DNA from: Bacteroidales bacterium
Lineage (GTDB): Bacteria; Bacteroidota; Bacteroidia; Bacteroidales; UBA1402
Assembly: GCA_012718945.1 (NCBI GenBank)
Contig: JAAYBL010000114.1
Location: 1 to 39,654, forward strand
Length of the DNA stretch: 39,654 bases
Reading direction: 5' to 3'
Part shown: in pieces, positions 8,113 through 17,038 of the stretch
How positions within the stretch are numbered: position 1 is the first letter of the stretch
How the letters are laid out: every line of letters begins with the position of its first letter
Program-made: the position numbers and the translations under genes
Notes under the pieces: model-generated
Seen by the model: only the letters and a program-made list of their open reading frames with translations
Databases searched by the model: none
What the model was told of the DNA's origin: nothing

Positions 8113-9777
8113 ATGTGTGGATTTACCGCCGCTTTTGAACTCAGCCAGCAGGCTGACTTGTTAAGACCACAGGTCCTTAAGATGGTTAAACAACTGCGTC
8201 ACAGAGGCCCCGATTGGTCTGGCATTTATTGTGGCGAAAAGGCCATCCTGGCTCACGAACGACTTTCCATTGTCGATCCCATGTCAGGGAGTCAACCCCT
8301 GTATTCACCAGACGGCACGTGTGTATTGGCTGTCAACGGTGAAATATATAACCACGAATCCATCAGAGAGCAGTATGCCAACCGATACAACTTTCAAACC
8401 AAATCGGATTGCGAAGTGATACTGGCGTTATACCAGGACAAGGGTGTGGACTTTCTGGAAGACCTGAACGGCATTTTTGCCTTTGCTTTGTATGACATCA
8501 AAGCTGACCGTTACCTCATTGCGAGGGATCACATTGGCATCGTGCCGCTTTATATGGGTAAAGATAAACGAGGGCAACTATTCGTGGCTTCAGAAATGAA
8601 AGCCCTTCTTCCATGGTGCGAAGAGGTCAATACCTTTCCTCCCGGACACTTGTACGACAGCAGGGAGGGCACCTTTAAGCGTTGGTATAAAAGGGATTGG
8701 CAAGACTATGAGGCCGTCGCCAATGCGACCAGTTCGATCGTCGCCATCCGAACAGCATTGGAAGAGGCCGTAAAGCGACAATTGATGTCTGATGTACCCT
8801 ACGGGGTACTCCTGTCAGGTGGTCTGGATTCATCCATCATCGCCGCCATCGCCAAAAAATATGCGAGTCGACGCATCGAAAGCGGGGGAAAACAGGAAGC
8901 TTGGTGGCCTCAGTTGCACTCGTTTGCCGTTGGCCTGATCGGATCGCCAGATCTTGCTGCCGCCCGCAAGGTCGCGGCCCATATTGGCACCGTTCACCAT
9001 GAAATCAACTTTACCATTGAGCAAGGTATGGACGCCATCAGCGATGTCATTTACCACCTGGAAACGTATGATGTAACCACAGTGAGGGCCTCAACACCTA
9101 TGTATATTCTGGCTAGAGCCATCAAAGCCATGGGCGTTAAGATGGTGCTTTCCGGCGAAGGATCCGACGAATTATTCGGTGGTTATCTCTATTTCCACAA
9201 GGCTCCCAACCCAAGGGCACTGCACGAAGAAACGGTGCGCAAGCTTGACAAATTGCACCTCTATGATTGCCTGAGGGCCAACAAATCGCTGGCGGCCTGG
9301 GGCGTGGAAGGCAGAGTACCTTTCCTGGACAAGGTGTTCATGGATGTAGCCATGCAACAAAACCCGACCGACAAGCTCTGCCGCAACGGCAGGATGGAAA
9401 AATGGCTGTTGCGCAAAGCGTTTGAGGATGACCTGCCTGCAGAGGTAGCCTGGCGTCAAAAAGAACAATTTTCCGATGGCGTTGGCTACGGCTGGATTGA
9501 CCACCTCAAGGCGCATGCCGCCACGACCGTCAGCGATGCAGATATGGCTGCTGCCGCCGATCGTTTTCCCATAAATCCGCCCCTTTCCAAGGAAGAATAC
9601 GTCTATCGCAGCCTCTTTGCCGAACACTTCCCAACGGTAGCAGCAGCGAAGACAGTCCCATCCGTACCATCCGTGGCCTGCAGCACACCGATTGCACTGG
9701 AATGGGACGAAGCCTTTAAAAAAATGAACGACCCTTCAGGAAGGGCCGTTCAAGCAGTTCATAGTCAGGGGTACTAA
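8113..9777 (+). CDS. asnB: Asparagine synthase, glutamine-hydrolysing
   Basis: A 554-residue enzyme that makes asparagine from aspartate, glutamine and ATP. The start is fixed by chemistry: Cys2 of MCGF becomes the N-terminal nucleophile of the class II glutamine amidotransferase after Met removal, so the ATG is at 8113 and not further upstream. The glutaminase domain shows RHRGPD and NGEIYN. The synthetase domain has the PP-loop LSGGLDSS at 234-241 and SGEGSDELFGGY. Length matches E. coli AsnB. The stop codon at 9775-9777 abuts the stop of the convergent esterase gene with no base between them, and a hairpin lies inside the last coding bases (9726-9751). Confidence 0.97.
   Translation: MCGFTAAFELSQQADLLRPQVLKMVKQLRHRGPDWSGIYCGEKAILAHERLSIVDPMSGSQPLYSPDGTCVLAVNGEIYNHESIREQYANRYNFQTKSDCEVILALYQDKGVDFLEDLNGIFAFALYDIKADRYLIARDHIGIVPLYMGKDKRGQLFVASEMKALLPWCEEVNTFPPGHLYDSREGTFKRWYKRDWQDYEAVANATSSIVAIRTALEEAVKRQLMSDVPYGVLLSGGLDSSIIAAIAKKYASRRIESGGKQEAWWPQLHSFAVGLIGSPDLAAARKVAAHIGTVHHEINFTIEQGMDAISDVIYHLETYDVTTVRASTPMYILARAIKAMGVKMVLSGEGSDELFGGYLYFHKAPNPRALHEETVRKLDKLHLYDCLRANKSLAAWGVEGRVPFLDKVFMDVAMQQNPTDKLCRNGRMEKWLLRKAFEDDLPAEVAWRQKEQFSDGVGYGWIDHLKAHAATTVSDADMAAAADRFPINPPLSKEEYVYRSLFAEHFPTVAAAKTVPSVPSVACSTPIALEWDEAFKKMNDPSGRAVQAVHSQGY
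9726..9751. other. Inverted repeat in the 3' end of asnB
   Basis: GAACG-A-CCCTT pairs with AAGGG-C-CGTTC around a 4-nt loop, with one mismatch. There is no T-run, but it is the only structure seen where asnB and the convergent esterase gene meet, so it may help end transcription from one or both sides. Confidence 0.4.
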
Positions 9778-11268
9778 TCACTTGGTGGCTGTCCATTTCC
9801 CGGGAACAGCAGGCAGTCCTTCCTTGTTGAAAAAGTTAGGCATGGCCGCTTCGTTCCAGGCAAACCGAACGGTAACGGGCCGCTTTACTTCGGGGCTGTA
9901 TACCTCCACGAGATCACCTTTAATGACAGCCGTGGCGTCATGAAAGATTCCGTCTTTGCCGGCCACTTCAAACCAGGTCAGGTTTTCATCCACACACTCG
10001 AAGGCATTGGTTTCCGGGTTGTGGCGACCAGCCGTCAACCCACTACCCATGTGTTCGAACCTCAGTGTGGCCTTGTTTTTTTTCACCGTCACACCGGTTG
10101 CCTGGGGGCCTGAATACACCACGTCTTTCTGTTCATAGGTCTTGGCCAGAGCCCACAATGCCAGGCGGCGTCCCACTTCCCATTTGTAGGAAGGGTGAAT
10201 ATCGGTCAACTTGTCAACCAGATCGGTTACGATGACCTGGCCGGTTTGAGGCAACTCCAGGCAGGCCGTTTGCAAGGCACAGAACTCAGCCATGGTCTGG
10301 GGCGTATGTGACATTTTGTCCTTCCGTTTGGTGTAGGCATAGGGGGCCACCTGAACGTAATAAAAGGGAGCATCAGCACTGTTGAAGTCTTGACGCCAGG
10401 CGTCCAGCAGTAAGCGCGTCTTTTCCACATAGCGCGCATCGTGAAACATGACATTGGATTCACCTTGATACCAGATAAAACCCCTAAGGGTATAAGGGGC
10501 TAACGGAGCTATCATACTATTGTAGTGCAATCCCGGGTCTATGTTGTCGATACGAACAGGCTTGGCCTTGGCTTCTTCAGCAAAAACAGGTGATTGTTCG
10601 TAGGCAGTGGCCGGTGTCCAACGCTCAATGCGGCTGCCTCCCCAATTGGAGCTGATCAAGCCGACGGGGACATCCAAGGCCTCCTGCAACGCTTTTCCAA
10701 AATAGTAGCCGATGGCAGAGAAAGGCGCCAAGGTACTGTCGGCACAAGGCGTCCACCCTTGAGTGGTGCAATCGGGCAAACTGTTCACCTTTTCAATACG
10801 CAACAAGCGGATGTGCGGACTACCCCCCTTTTGCAACTCTGCTTCAGACAGGTCAAGTCCCCTACCGGGGGCCGCATACTTCTTCAGGCGACGGTTCATG
10901 GGGTATTCCATATTGGATTGTCCCCCACACAACCAGACTTCACCCACCAGGATGTTGGTCAGGACCGTGTCTGCATCGTTGGTGCTGATGTGCAGATCGC
11001 GGGGAACAAAAGAGGCTTTCATGGGAGCGAGTTGTAGTTGCCAGGCACCATCTGAGCCGGCCACAGCGGTCTGTTGCTGAGCGTCAAAGGTGACCAGGAC
11101 GCGTTGTCCCGGCGTGGCTGAGCCCCAGATGGCCACAGGCTGATCGCGCTGAAAAACCATGTTTGAGGTCAAGACATTGGGCAACTTGAGCAAGGCAAGA
11201 GCAGGAACAGCAAAAAGAAAGGTCAGCAGGATGGTCATCAGGCCACCCATCATACACGTGCGTTTCAT
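9778..11268 (-). CDS. Secreted sialate O-acetylesterase-type SGNH esterase
   Basis: A 496-residue exported esterase of the SASA/DUF303 family, which removes O-acetyl groups from sialic acids or plant polysaccharides. A signal peptide covers about residues 1-26 (cut near ALA). The catalytic serine is S118 in GGQSNME, and IHPSYKWEVGRRLAL carries the catalytic histidine. GFIWYQGESN is another strong family motif. The long N-terminal part before the SGNH core is the beta domain usual in these enzymes. The ATG at 11268 gives the best signal-peptide n-region; internal Met codons at residues 6, 7 and 11 are alternatives. It follows the Dabb gene by 23 bp and is probably co-transcribed with it. Confidence 0.93.
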   Translation of the reverse strand: MKRTCMMGGLMTILLTFLFAVPALALLKLPNVLTSNMVFQRDQPVAIWGSATPGQRVLVTFDAQQQTAVAGSDGAWQLQLAPMKASFVPRDLHISTNDADTVLTNILVGEVWLCGGQSNMEYPMNRRLKKYAAPGRGLDLSEAELQKGGSPHIRLLRIEKVNSLPDCTTQGWTPCADSTLAPFSAIGYYFGKALQEALDVPVGLISSNWGGSRIERWTPATAYEQSPVFAEEAKAKPVRIDNIDPGLHYNSMIAPLAPYTLRGFIWYQGESNVMFHDARYVEKTRLLLDAWRQDFNSADAPFYYVQVAPYAYTKRKDKMSHTPQTMAEFCALQTACLELPQTGQVIVTDLVDKLTDIHPSYKWEVGRRLALWALAKTYEQKDVVYSGPQATGVTVKKNKATLRFEHMGSGLTAGRHNPETNAFECVDENLTWFEVAGKDGIFHDATAVIKGDLVEVYSPEVKRPVTVRFAWNEAAMPNFFNKEGLPAVPGKWTATK

Positions 11269-11291
11269 GTTTATCTGATTTGTTAAACGGA

Positions 11292-11594
11292 TTAAACCTC
11301 GTAGTCAATGACCATCCGTTGGGAGGTAACAGCCTGAATAAACGTTTTTACAGCTTCGTGTTCAGGATGCACCTGATAGACAGCCAAGGCCTCCAGGTCG
11401 GCAAATTCGCTGTACAAGGCCACATCAGCACTGGCCGGGCTTTGCAACAGATCAAGACCCACTTCAAGATGAATCAACTCGGGAATACGACCATTCAAGG
11501 CTTCAAGCCTCGATTTAATCTCCAATGCGTTGGCCTGGCTGTCCTTATCCAAGGCCGTGGGCTTCAATTTCCAAAAAACAAGGTGTTTAATCAT
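11292..11594 (-). CDS. Dabb (stress-responsive A/B barrel) domain protein
   Basis: A 100-residue protein consisting of one dimeric alpha/beta barrel domain. The N-terminal MIKHLVFWKLK and the later VQVGLD-like strand (HLEVGLDLL), DVALYSEFADLEAL and YQVHPEHEAVKTFI are the family pattern. Dabb proteins form dimers; some are stress induced and a few plant and fungal members are cyclases, but the role of bacterial ones is mostly unknown. No signal peptide. It sits 23 bp before the esterase gene and is divergent from mscS, with its own -7 element at 11617-11624. Confidence 0.9.
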   Translation of the reverse strand: MIKHLVFWKLKPTALDKDSQANALEIKSRLEALNGRIPELIHLEVGLDLLQSPASADVALYSEFADLEALAVYQVHPEHEAVKTFIQAVTSQRMVIDYEV

Positions 11595-11616
11595 ATACTA
11601 TCTACTTTTCGTTCAC

Positions 11617-11624
11617 CAAAGGTA
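11617..11624 (-). promoter_or_regulatory. -7 element for the Dabb-esterase pair
   Basis: TACCTTTG on the minus strand, 22 bp upstream of the Dabb ATG. No clear -33 element. Confidence 0.5.
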
Positions 11625-11685
11625 AGGAATCCGATGGTCCCCTCGAACACCCTCACCTATTTTCGTACGTTTCTCCTATTTTTTG

Positions 11686-11693
11686 TACTTTTG
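11686..11693 (+). promoter_or_regulatory. -7 element for the mscS gene
   Basis: TACTTTTG, 23 bp upstream of the ATG at 11717. A good -33 element is not present at 19-21 bp. Confidence 0.5.
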
Positions 11694-11716
11694 AACTCCC
11701 ATCAAATCCGATTATT

Positions 11717-12640
11717 ATGATTGATACAACCACACTATCTGCCGACTCAACCAATTTACTGTCAACACTTTCCGAAATCGACGCCACCTCAGTGAATGAT
11801 TTTTGGCAAAACATCCTCCACTGGTTTCTGACCAGCGGTATCAGAATAGTCCTGATTATTGCCGTTGCCTGGTTACTAAAAATGCTTTCCAAGCGAATAG
11901 TGAACAGACTGACCCATGCGGCTTCCAAATCAAACCGCATCAGCCTCAACGAAGGCGAAGCCAAGCGGATGGGCACCATCGCCCGCCTTTTCAATTGGAC
12001 CTTCAGCACCGTGATTGTCCTTATTGCCACCATGATGGTGCTCGTTGAGTTCAAGGTAAACATCGCTCCCATCCTGACCGGTGCCGGTATCATGGGTGTC
12101 GCCATCGGTTTTGGTGGCCAATACCTTGTACGCGACATCATCACCGGCTTCTTCATCATCTTCGAAAACCAATACCGCATCGGCGATGTCGTCAACATCG
12201 GAGGCCTCAGCGGCAGTGTGGAAGACATTACCCTGCGCGTCACGACCTTGAGGGATGCGGACGGCACAGTCCACCACATTCCACACGGCGAGATCAAAAC
12301 TGTTTCCAATTCAAGCAAGGAATATTCCAAGATCAACCTCAACATCGGCGTTTCCTACACAGCCGACCTGAACCAGGTAAAGGAGGTGATCAACCAGGTT
12401 GGGGCTACTCTAGCCGCCGAAAAATACTGGAAAGACCTTATCATAGAGGCTCCCGCTTTCCTACGGGTTGATTCACTCGATGATTCGTCCGTTGCCCTTA
12501 AAGTGGTCGGCGTCACCAAGCCATCCAAGCAATGGGAAGTAACGGGTGAATTGAGAAAACGCCTCAAGGAGGCCTTCGACGCCAACGGTATTGAAATTCC
12601 TTTCCCTCAACACGTTGTTTATTCCGCTCCGACCAAATGA
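11717..12640 (+). CDS. Small-conductance mechanosensitive channel, MscS family
   Basis: A 307-residue inner-membrane channel that opens under membrane tension and releases solutes on hypo-osmotic shock. Three hydrophobic segments are visible at about residues 38-56, 92-112 and 115-140. The third is the pore helix and reads ILTGAGIMGVAIGFGGQYLV, with the regular Gly/Ala spacing of MscS. The FENQYRIGDVV sequence starts the cytoplasmic beta domain, and the C-terminal alpha/beta domain ends in GIEIPFPQ, as in MscS. Length is close to the E. coli protein (286). It overlaps the following GNAT gene by 4 bp (ATGA), so the two are coupled. Confidence 0.96.
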   Translation: MIDTTTLSADSTNLLSTLSEIDATSVNDFWQNILHWFLTSGIRIVLIIAVAWLLKMLSKRIVNRLTHAASKSNRISLNEGEAKRMGTIARLFNWTFSTVIVLIATMMVLVEFKVNIAPILTGAGIMGVAIGFGGQYLVRDIITGFFIIFENQYRIGDVVNIGGLSGSVEDITLRVTTLRDADGTVHHIPHGEIKTVSNSSKEYSKINLNIGVSYTADLNQVKEVINQVGATLAAEKYWKDLIIEAPAFLRVDSLDDSSVALKVVGVTKPSKQWEVTGELRKRLKEAFDANGIEIPFPQHVVYSAPTK

Positions 12641-13113
12641 AGACAAGCATGACCAGCCTGGAACGGTGCGACTTTTCACAGGCTCCGCACAGACAAGCCT
12701 TTTGCTCGTTGCTGAGGCATTACATGGAAGACCCTATGGGGGATTACACGCCTCATACGGAGGCCCAGGAAAAACAGTTGATTGATGACCTTGCCGCCCA
12801 CCCCACAGCCGCCGTTTACCTGATGAAGTTGGATGGCGTTTACGTCGGATTGGCCACCACCTTTATGAATTATTCCACCTTCAAACGTCAACCTTACTTG
12901 TACTTACACGATGTGGTGATTCACCATGCCGTACGGGGAAAAGGGCTGGGAAAAAAAATGGTCAGCGGATTGATAGACATAGCCAGGGCCGCTGGTTGTT
13001 GCAAAGTCAGTCTTGAAGTGAGGTCAGACAACCCCGCTGCACAGAAAGCGTACAAAGCATTGGGTTTCGACACCTGCGATCCCGCCATGTTGTATTGGGA
13101 AAAGAGTTTGTGA
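12637..13113 (+). CDS. GNAT family N-acetyltransferase
   Basis: A 158-residue GCN5-related acetyltransferase. The acetyl-CoA site motif A is at RGKGLGKKM, preceded by the strand YLYLHDVVIHHAVR and followed by VSLEVRSDNPAAQKAYKALGF (motif B), both classic. The substrate is not predictable; many relatives acetylate small amines or protein N-termini. The start at 12637 overlaps the mscS stop in ATGA, pointing to translation of both from one mRNA. Transcription converges on lpxB, 35 bp away. Confidence 0.93.
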   Translation: MKTSMTSLERCDFSQAPHRQAFCSLLRHYMEDPMGDYTPHTEAQEKQLIDDLAAHPTAAVYLMKLDGVYVGLATTFMNYSTFKRQPYLYLHDVVIHHAVRGKGLGKKMVSGLIDIARAAGCCKVSLEVRSDNPAAQKAYKALGFDTCDPAMLYWEKSL

Positions 13114-13119
13114 CGCCTC

Positions 13120-13149
13120 AGGCAACTTCAATCAGTGCGATTGCCTTTT
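13120..13149. terminator. Weak hairpin between the GNAT gene and lpxB
   Basis: AGGCAA at 13120-13125 pairs with TTGCCT at 13141-13146 and is followed by TTT. The stem is only 6 bp and the loop is 15 nt, so this is a weak candidate. Confidence 0.3.
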
Positions 13150-14303
13150 CAGCGCTGACCGGAGGGTGTCCTTTCAATACCCAGTGAGGAGCAAATAGCC
13201 TTTGCCGTACGATCAGCAGCCCCCGGCTCGCCAAGCAGCGACTGGACGGTCGCATAACCATCGAGCATGGCCGATCTTTCCGGTGTGTCTGTCAACAGCG
13301 GTTTTAGGGCTGCGGTGAGGTTTTCTACCTTCAGCCGCCCTCCCATCAATTCAGGAACAATGGCTTTGCCTGCAATCAGATTGACCAACGAAAAGAAAGG
13401 CACTTTCATAAAATGGTCAAACGCCCAGTTGGCCGCCTCCCCGCCTTTCACAGCGTAGCAAACCACTTGGGGCACTCCAAACAAGGCCGTTTCCAACGTG
13501 GCCGTACCTGAGGTGACCATGGCTACGTGCGCAGTCTTCAACAAATCGTACGTCGCATTGAAAACCAAGGGCGTTGATGCCGGTAAAAACGGGCTGTACA
13601 CTTCAGGGTTGACTCCTGGCGCTCCAGCCACCACGACTTGAAAATCCGGACATGTGGCAGCCACTGTCATCATAACGCTCAGATTGCTGCGGATCTCCGC
13701 CAGCCGGCTGCCAGGCAACAAGGCCAGAATAGGTCGATCATCCAACCCATATTGATGCCTGAAAACCTCAGCATCACTTGCCACCGCCTTAAAGGCAGCC
13801 ACACTGTCTACAGAGGGATTTCCCACATACAAGGCTTTGTACGCATGTTTTTCAAAGAAGGCAGGCTCAAACGGAAAGATTACATACAGCGCATCAATGT
13901 GACGCCTGAAGGCACGGATCCGATACGTTTTCCAGGCCCATAATTTGGGAGCGATGTAAAAATGTATAGGCAGGTTCGGACGATGGCGCTTGATATACGC
14001 CGCCACCCGCAGGTTGAAACTGGCGTAATCAACCAGGATGAGCACGTCGGGTTCCCAGTCCAGGATGGCTTTCTTACAGCCATTCATGATGCTCATGAGG
14101 CTGCGGGCATGCATGACCACAGCAATAATACCCATATACGCCATGTTCCTGTAGTGGGTGATGGGTTCCCCACCATGTTCAGCCATGCGGTCACCACCCA
14201 AGAATTTAAACTGGGCATCAGGATCCTTTCGTTTGATGACCGCCATCAGATTGGCAGCGTGCAAATCACCGGAAGCCTCACCGGCAACCAAAAAGTATTT
14301 CAT
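13149..14303 (-). CDS. lpxB: Lipid-A-disaccharide synthase
   Basis: A 384-residue GT19 glycosyltransferase that joins UDP-2,3-diacylglucosamine and lipid X into the lipid A disaccharide at the inner membrane. The N-terminal GEASGDLHAANL, the middle LLPGSRLAEIRSN and the TSGTATLETALFGVP motif are all diagnostic. Length is the family norm. It shows that the organism has an LPS-bearing outer membrane. It lies 34 bp downstream of surE on the same strand, a pairing frequent in Bacteroidetes, and should be expressed from the surE promoter. Confidence 0.97.
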   Translation of the reverse strand: MKYFLVAGEASGDLHAANLMAVIKRKDPDAQFKFLGGDRMAEHGGEPITHYRNMAYMGIIAVVMHARSLMSIMNGCKKAILDWEPDVLILVDYASFNLRVAAYIKRHRPNLPIHFYIAPKLWAWKTYRIRAFRRHIDALYVIFPFEPAFFEKHAYKALYVGNPSVDSVAAFKAVASDAEVFRHQYGLDDRPILALLPGSRLAEIRSNLSVMMTVAATCPDFQVVVAGAPGVNPEVYSPFLPASTPLVFNATYDLLKTAHVAMVTSGTATLETALFGVPQVVCYAVKGGEAANWAFDHFMKVPFFSLVNLIAGKAIVPELMGGRLKVENLTAALKPLLTDTPERSAMLDGYATVQSLLGEPGAADRTAKAICSSLGIERTPSGQR

Positions 14304-14337
14304 AACCAGTATGGTTAGCGTTTATCAGCGTATAACA

Positions 14338-15114
14338 TCAAGGGCGTTCAAGGCCCCAGTCTTGCATCTTTATCATCAAGGCATAATCGGTCATATCAAT
14401 GTTTGACGGCACCACCGCAACAAAGCCCTCCTTCATGGCACGCATGTCGGTGTCTGCCGCCTCTGGCTCGTCGTTGCAAAAATTACCGGTCAACCAAAAA
14501 TAATGATCACCCCTGGGATGTTTACGCTCATCGAATTCTTCCACCCAACGTCCTCTGGCTTGTCGACACAACCGCAAACCCTTAAGGTCGGGTGTACAAG
14601 GAATGTTCACATTCAGGCAACAGCCTCTGGGCAACCCTTTGGCGAGCACCTGCTCGGCCAGGAGCCTAATCCAGGGACGAGAGGGCTCGAAATTTGCCTG
14701 CCAGTCGTGATCGTCCAACGACAGACCTACAGCAGGAATATCGTTGATACAGGCCTCAATAACCGCGCCCAATGTTCCGGAATAATGGATGGCCACTGAG
14801 GCGTTGGTTCCGTGGTTGATGCCGGAGAATACCGCATCGGGCTTCCGATCTTTGAATAAATGATTCAACGCCAGCTTCACACAATCCACCGGCGTGCCGT
14901 TGGTCTTGTAGATGGTCAATCCTGGCTCTTCAGATACCAGGCGCATGCGCAACGGAACGGTCACCGTAATGGCGGCCGACATACCGGATCGTCCCGTATC
15001 GGGGGCACAGACCACCAGGTCAGCCAAAGGTCTTAGCACATCAATCAAAAAGGCGATACCTGGCGCCGAAAAACCATCGTCGTTGGATATCAAAATCAAG
15101 GGTCGTTGCGTCAT
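14338..15114 (-). CDS. surE: 5'/3'-nucleotidase SurE
   Basis: A 258-residue metal-dependent phosphatase that removes phosphate from nucleoside 5'- and 3'-monophosphates and short polyphosphates. The metal-site SNDDG is at residues 10-14, and SGINHGTN and YSGTLGA follow, all typical. The start at 15114 (MTQRPLILIS) places the first strand directly at the N-terminus, as in the family; the open frame runs on to 15159, but that would lie upstream of the promoter at 15137-15166. It is the first gene of the surE-lpxB pair. Confidence 0.96.
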   Translation of the reverse strand: MTQRPLILISNDDGFSAPGIAFLIDVLRPLADLVVCAPDTGRSGMSAAITVTVPLRMRLVSEEPGLTIYKTNGTPVDCVKLALNHLFKDRKPDAVFSGINHGTNASVAIHYSGTLGAVIEACINDIPAVGLSLDDHDWQANFEPSRPWIRLLAEQVLAKGLPRGCCLNVNIPCTPDLKGLRLCRQARGRWVEEFDERKHPRGDHYFWLTGNFCNDEPEAADTDMRAMKEGFVAVVPSNIDMTDYALMIKMQDWGLERP

Positions 15115-15136
15115 ATGAGGGAGCGTTAGAAGTACA

Positions 15137-15166
15137 CAAAGGTAACAAATTGCCTCCATTTTACAA
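15137..15166 (-). promoter_or_regulatory. Promoter of surE-lpxB
   Basis: On the minus strand, TTG (15166-15164), a 19-bp spacer and TACCTTTG (15144-15137). Both elements and spacing fit the Bacteroidetes primary promoter. The surE ATG is 22 bp downstream. Confidence 0.65.
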
Positions 15167-15290
15167 CGTTACCGCCGTATGGTCAACCACCCACTCCATC
15201 GTCAACACCCAGACCAAGTTATTAACAAACTATATGACTCGGTGTTGACAACAGGCCTTGTTATGGCTGCACGCAATCCGAAAAAATACC

Positions 15291-15298
15291 TATCTTTG
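15291..15298 (+). promoter_or_regulatory. -7 element for the parA operon
   Basis: TATCTTTG, 55 bp upstream of the parA ATG at 15354. No -33 element is seen at normal spacing. Confidence 0.5.
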
Positions 15299-15353
15299 CG
15301 CATTGTTTTACCGACCGATCCAGCAGGACGGTCTTTCACAAGCAACTGACCTT

Positions 15354-16121
15354 ATGGGAAAAATAATCGCAATTGCCAATCAAAAGGGCGGCGTGGGAAA
15401 AACCACCACCTCTATCAACCTGGCGGCCTCCTTAGCCGTTCAGGAAAAACGCGTCCTGATTGTCGATGCCGACCCTCAAGCCAACTCTTCCTCCGGCCTG
15501 GGCATTGATGTGAAAACCCTTGAAAGCACTATCTACGAGTGCCTCATCAATCAGGAAGCGGCTGAAAAAGCCATCCTCCCCACGGAACTTGAAAACCTGA
15601 GCATCCTGCCTTCCCACATCGACCTGGTGGGAGCGGAATTGGAAATGATCAATCTCAGCGACAGGGAACGCATCATGCGCCGCTTGCTGGATCCCCTTCG
15701 CAACCAATTCGACTATATACTGATCGACTGCTCACCCTCTCTTGGTCTTATCACGGTCAATGCACTGACTGCCGCCGATTCCGTCATCATACCCGTTCAA
15801 TGCGAGTATTTTGCACTCGAAGGCATCAGCAAGTTATTGAACACCATTAAGATCATCAAGTCCAAGCTCAACCCAACCCTGGAAATAGAAGGCTTCCTAC
15901 TGACCATGTTCGATGCCAGGCTGCGACACGCCCGCCAGGTAGCCGATGAGGTCAGGCGTCATTTCCAGGATCTGGTATTCAAGACGTATATACAACGTAA
16001 TGTGAAGCTGAGCGAAGCCCCCAGCTTCGGGACCCCCGTTTTGCTGTTCGACGCCGATTCGAAAGGCTCGGTCGATTACATGCAACTCGCCCTGGAAATC
16101 ATCCGGAAAAACAAGCATTGA
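15354..16121 (+). CDS. parA: Chromosome partitioning ATPase ParA/Soj
   Basis: A 255-residue ParA-type ATPase that works with ParB and parS sites to segregate chromosome origins. The deviant Walker A KGGVGKTT is at residues 11-18 with signature lysine K11, followed by VDADPQANSS and the IDCSPSLG Walker B. It lacks an N-terminal DNA-binding extension, as expected for the chromosomal Soj type. The start at 15354 (MGKIIAIANQ) is the family N-terminus; the frame open from 15258 would include the promoter. parB follows after 38 bp. No convincing parS palindrome was found by eye near the genes. Confidence 0.97.
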   Translation: MGKIIAIANQKGGVGKTTTSINLAASLAVQEKRVLIVDADPQANSSSGLGIDVKTLESTIYECLINQEAAEKAILPTELENLSILPSHIDLVGAELEMINLSDRERIMRRLLDPLRNQFDYILIDCSPSLGLITVNALTAADSVIIPVQCEYFALEGISKLLNTIKIIKSKLNPTLEIEGFLLTMFDARLRHARQVADEVRRHFQDLVFKTYIQRNVKLSEAPSFGTPVLLFDADSKGSVDYMQLALEIIRKNKH

Positions 16122-16159
16122 ACCCTGGCACGTGGTGACTAACGTGCTCTTTCTAGCCT

Positions 16160-17038
16160 ATGGTACGCAAAAACTCGTTGGGAAGAGGGCTTGACGCCTT
16201 GCTCAGCACCGAAGCAATCCGCACGGAGGGCTCCTCCTCCATCAACGAAGTGGATTTATCCCTGATTGTCCCCAATCCGGACCAACCCCGCCGTGAATTT
16301 GACGAAGAAGCGTTGGCCGAATTAGCCACTTCTATCCGCACGATAGGGTTAATCCAACCCATTTCCTTACGCATGATGCCCGATGGTCACTATCAGATCA
16401 TCGCGGGCGAACGCCGTTACAGGGCCGCCAAGCTGGCCGGCATCGCCACCCTGCCTGCCTATATCAAAACAGCCGAGGACGACCTGGTCATGGAAATGGC
16501 CTTGATCGAGAACATCCAACGGGAAGACTTGAACGCCATAGAAATAGCCCTGGCCTTCCAGAAGCTATTGGAGATCTATCAGCTTACCCAGGAAAAACTC
16601 AGCGATCGACTGGGGAAAAAGCGGGCCACCATCGCCAATTACCTACGCCTTTTAAAGCTGCCGGCAGAAATTCAGCTGGGTCTTAAAAACCATAAGATAG
16701 ACATGGGGCACGCCAAGGCCCTTATGAGCCTGAATGATCCGGCCAAGCAGATAGATTTGTACGAAGATCTCCTCACCAACGGCTACTCGGTTCGTAAGAT
16801 GGAAGAATTGGTCAAAGCCGAAATGGAACCTGCCCAGGAAGCAAAAAGCGTCCCCCAAAAGGCCCCATCGAAGACCCCGGAAGAATTTATGCTGCTCCAG
16901 CAACTCTTGTCCGACCAACTGAGCACCAATGTCAAGTTTGTCATTGGCAAAAAGGGCAAGGGCAGCATCACCATCCCTTTCAACTCCGAAGCTCAGCTCG
17001 AAGACCTATTGGCTCGTTTTGACAAATTGATGCATTGA
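16160..17038 (+). CDS. parB: Chromosome partitioning protein ParB
   Basis: A 292-residue ParB/Spo0J protein, a CTP-dependent DNA clamp that loads at parS. The N-terminal KNSLGRGLDALL segment, which stimulates ParA, is intact. The CTP-binding box GERRYRA is at residues 83-89 and ENIQRE at 117-122. A helix-turn-helix region follows (QEKLSDRLGKKRATIANYLRLL) and a C-terminal dimerisation segment ends the protein. Length and order are normal. The stop codon overlaps the presumed TTG start of the next gene. Confidence 0.97.
   Translation: MVRKNSLGRGLDALLSTEAIRTEGSSSINEVDLSLIVPNPDQPRREFDEEALAELATSIRTIGLIQPISLRMMPDGHYQIIAGERRYRAAKLAGIATLPAYIKTAEDDLVMEMALIENIQREDLNAIEIALAFQKLLEIYQLTQEKLSDRLGKKRATIANYLRLLKLPAEIQLGLKNHKIDMGHAKALMSLNDPAKQIDLYEDLLTNGYSVRKMEELVKAEMEPAQEAKSVPQKAPSKTPEEFMLLQQLLSDQLSTNVKFVIGKKGKGSITIPFNSEAQLEDLLARFDKLMH

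Noticed and set aside
16122-16159. CACGTG core between parA and parB as a possible parS site
   Set aside because: Only the 6-bp core is palindromic; the flanks do not match the parS consensus. Other CACGTG hexamers in the window (for example near 20428 and 23526) also lack the flanks.
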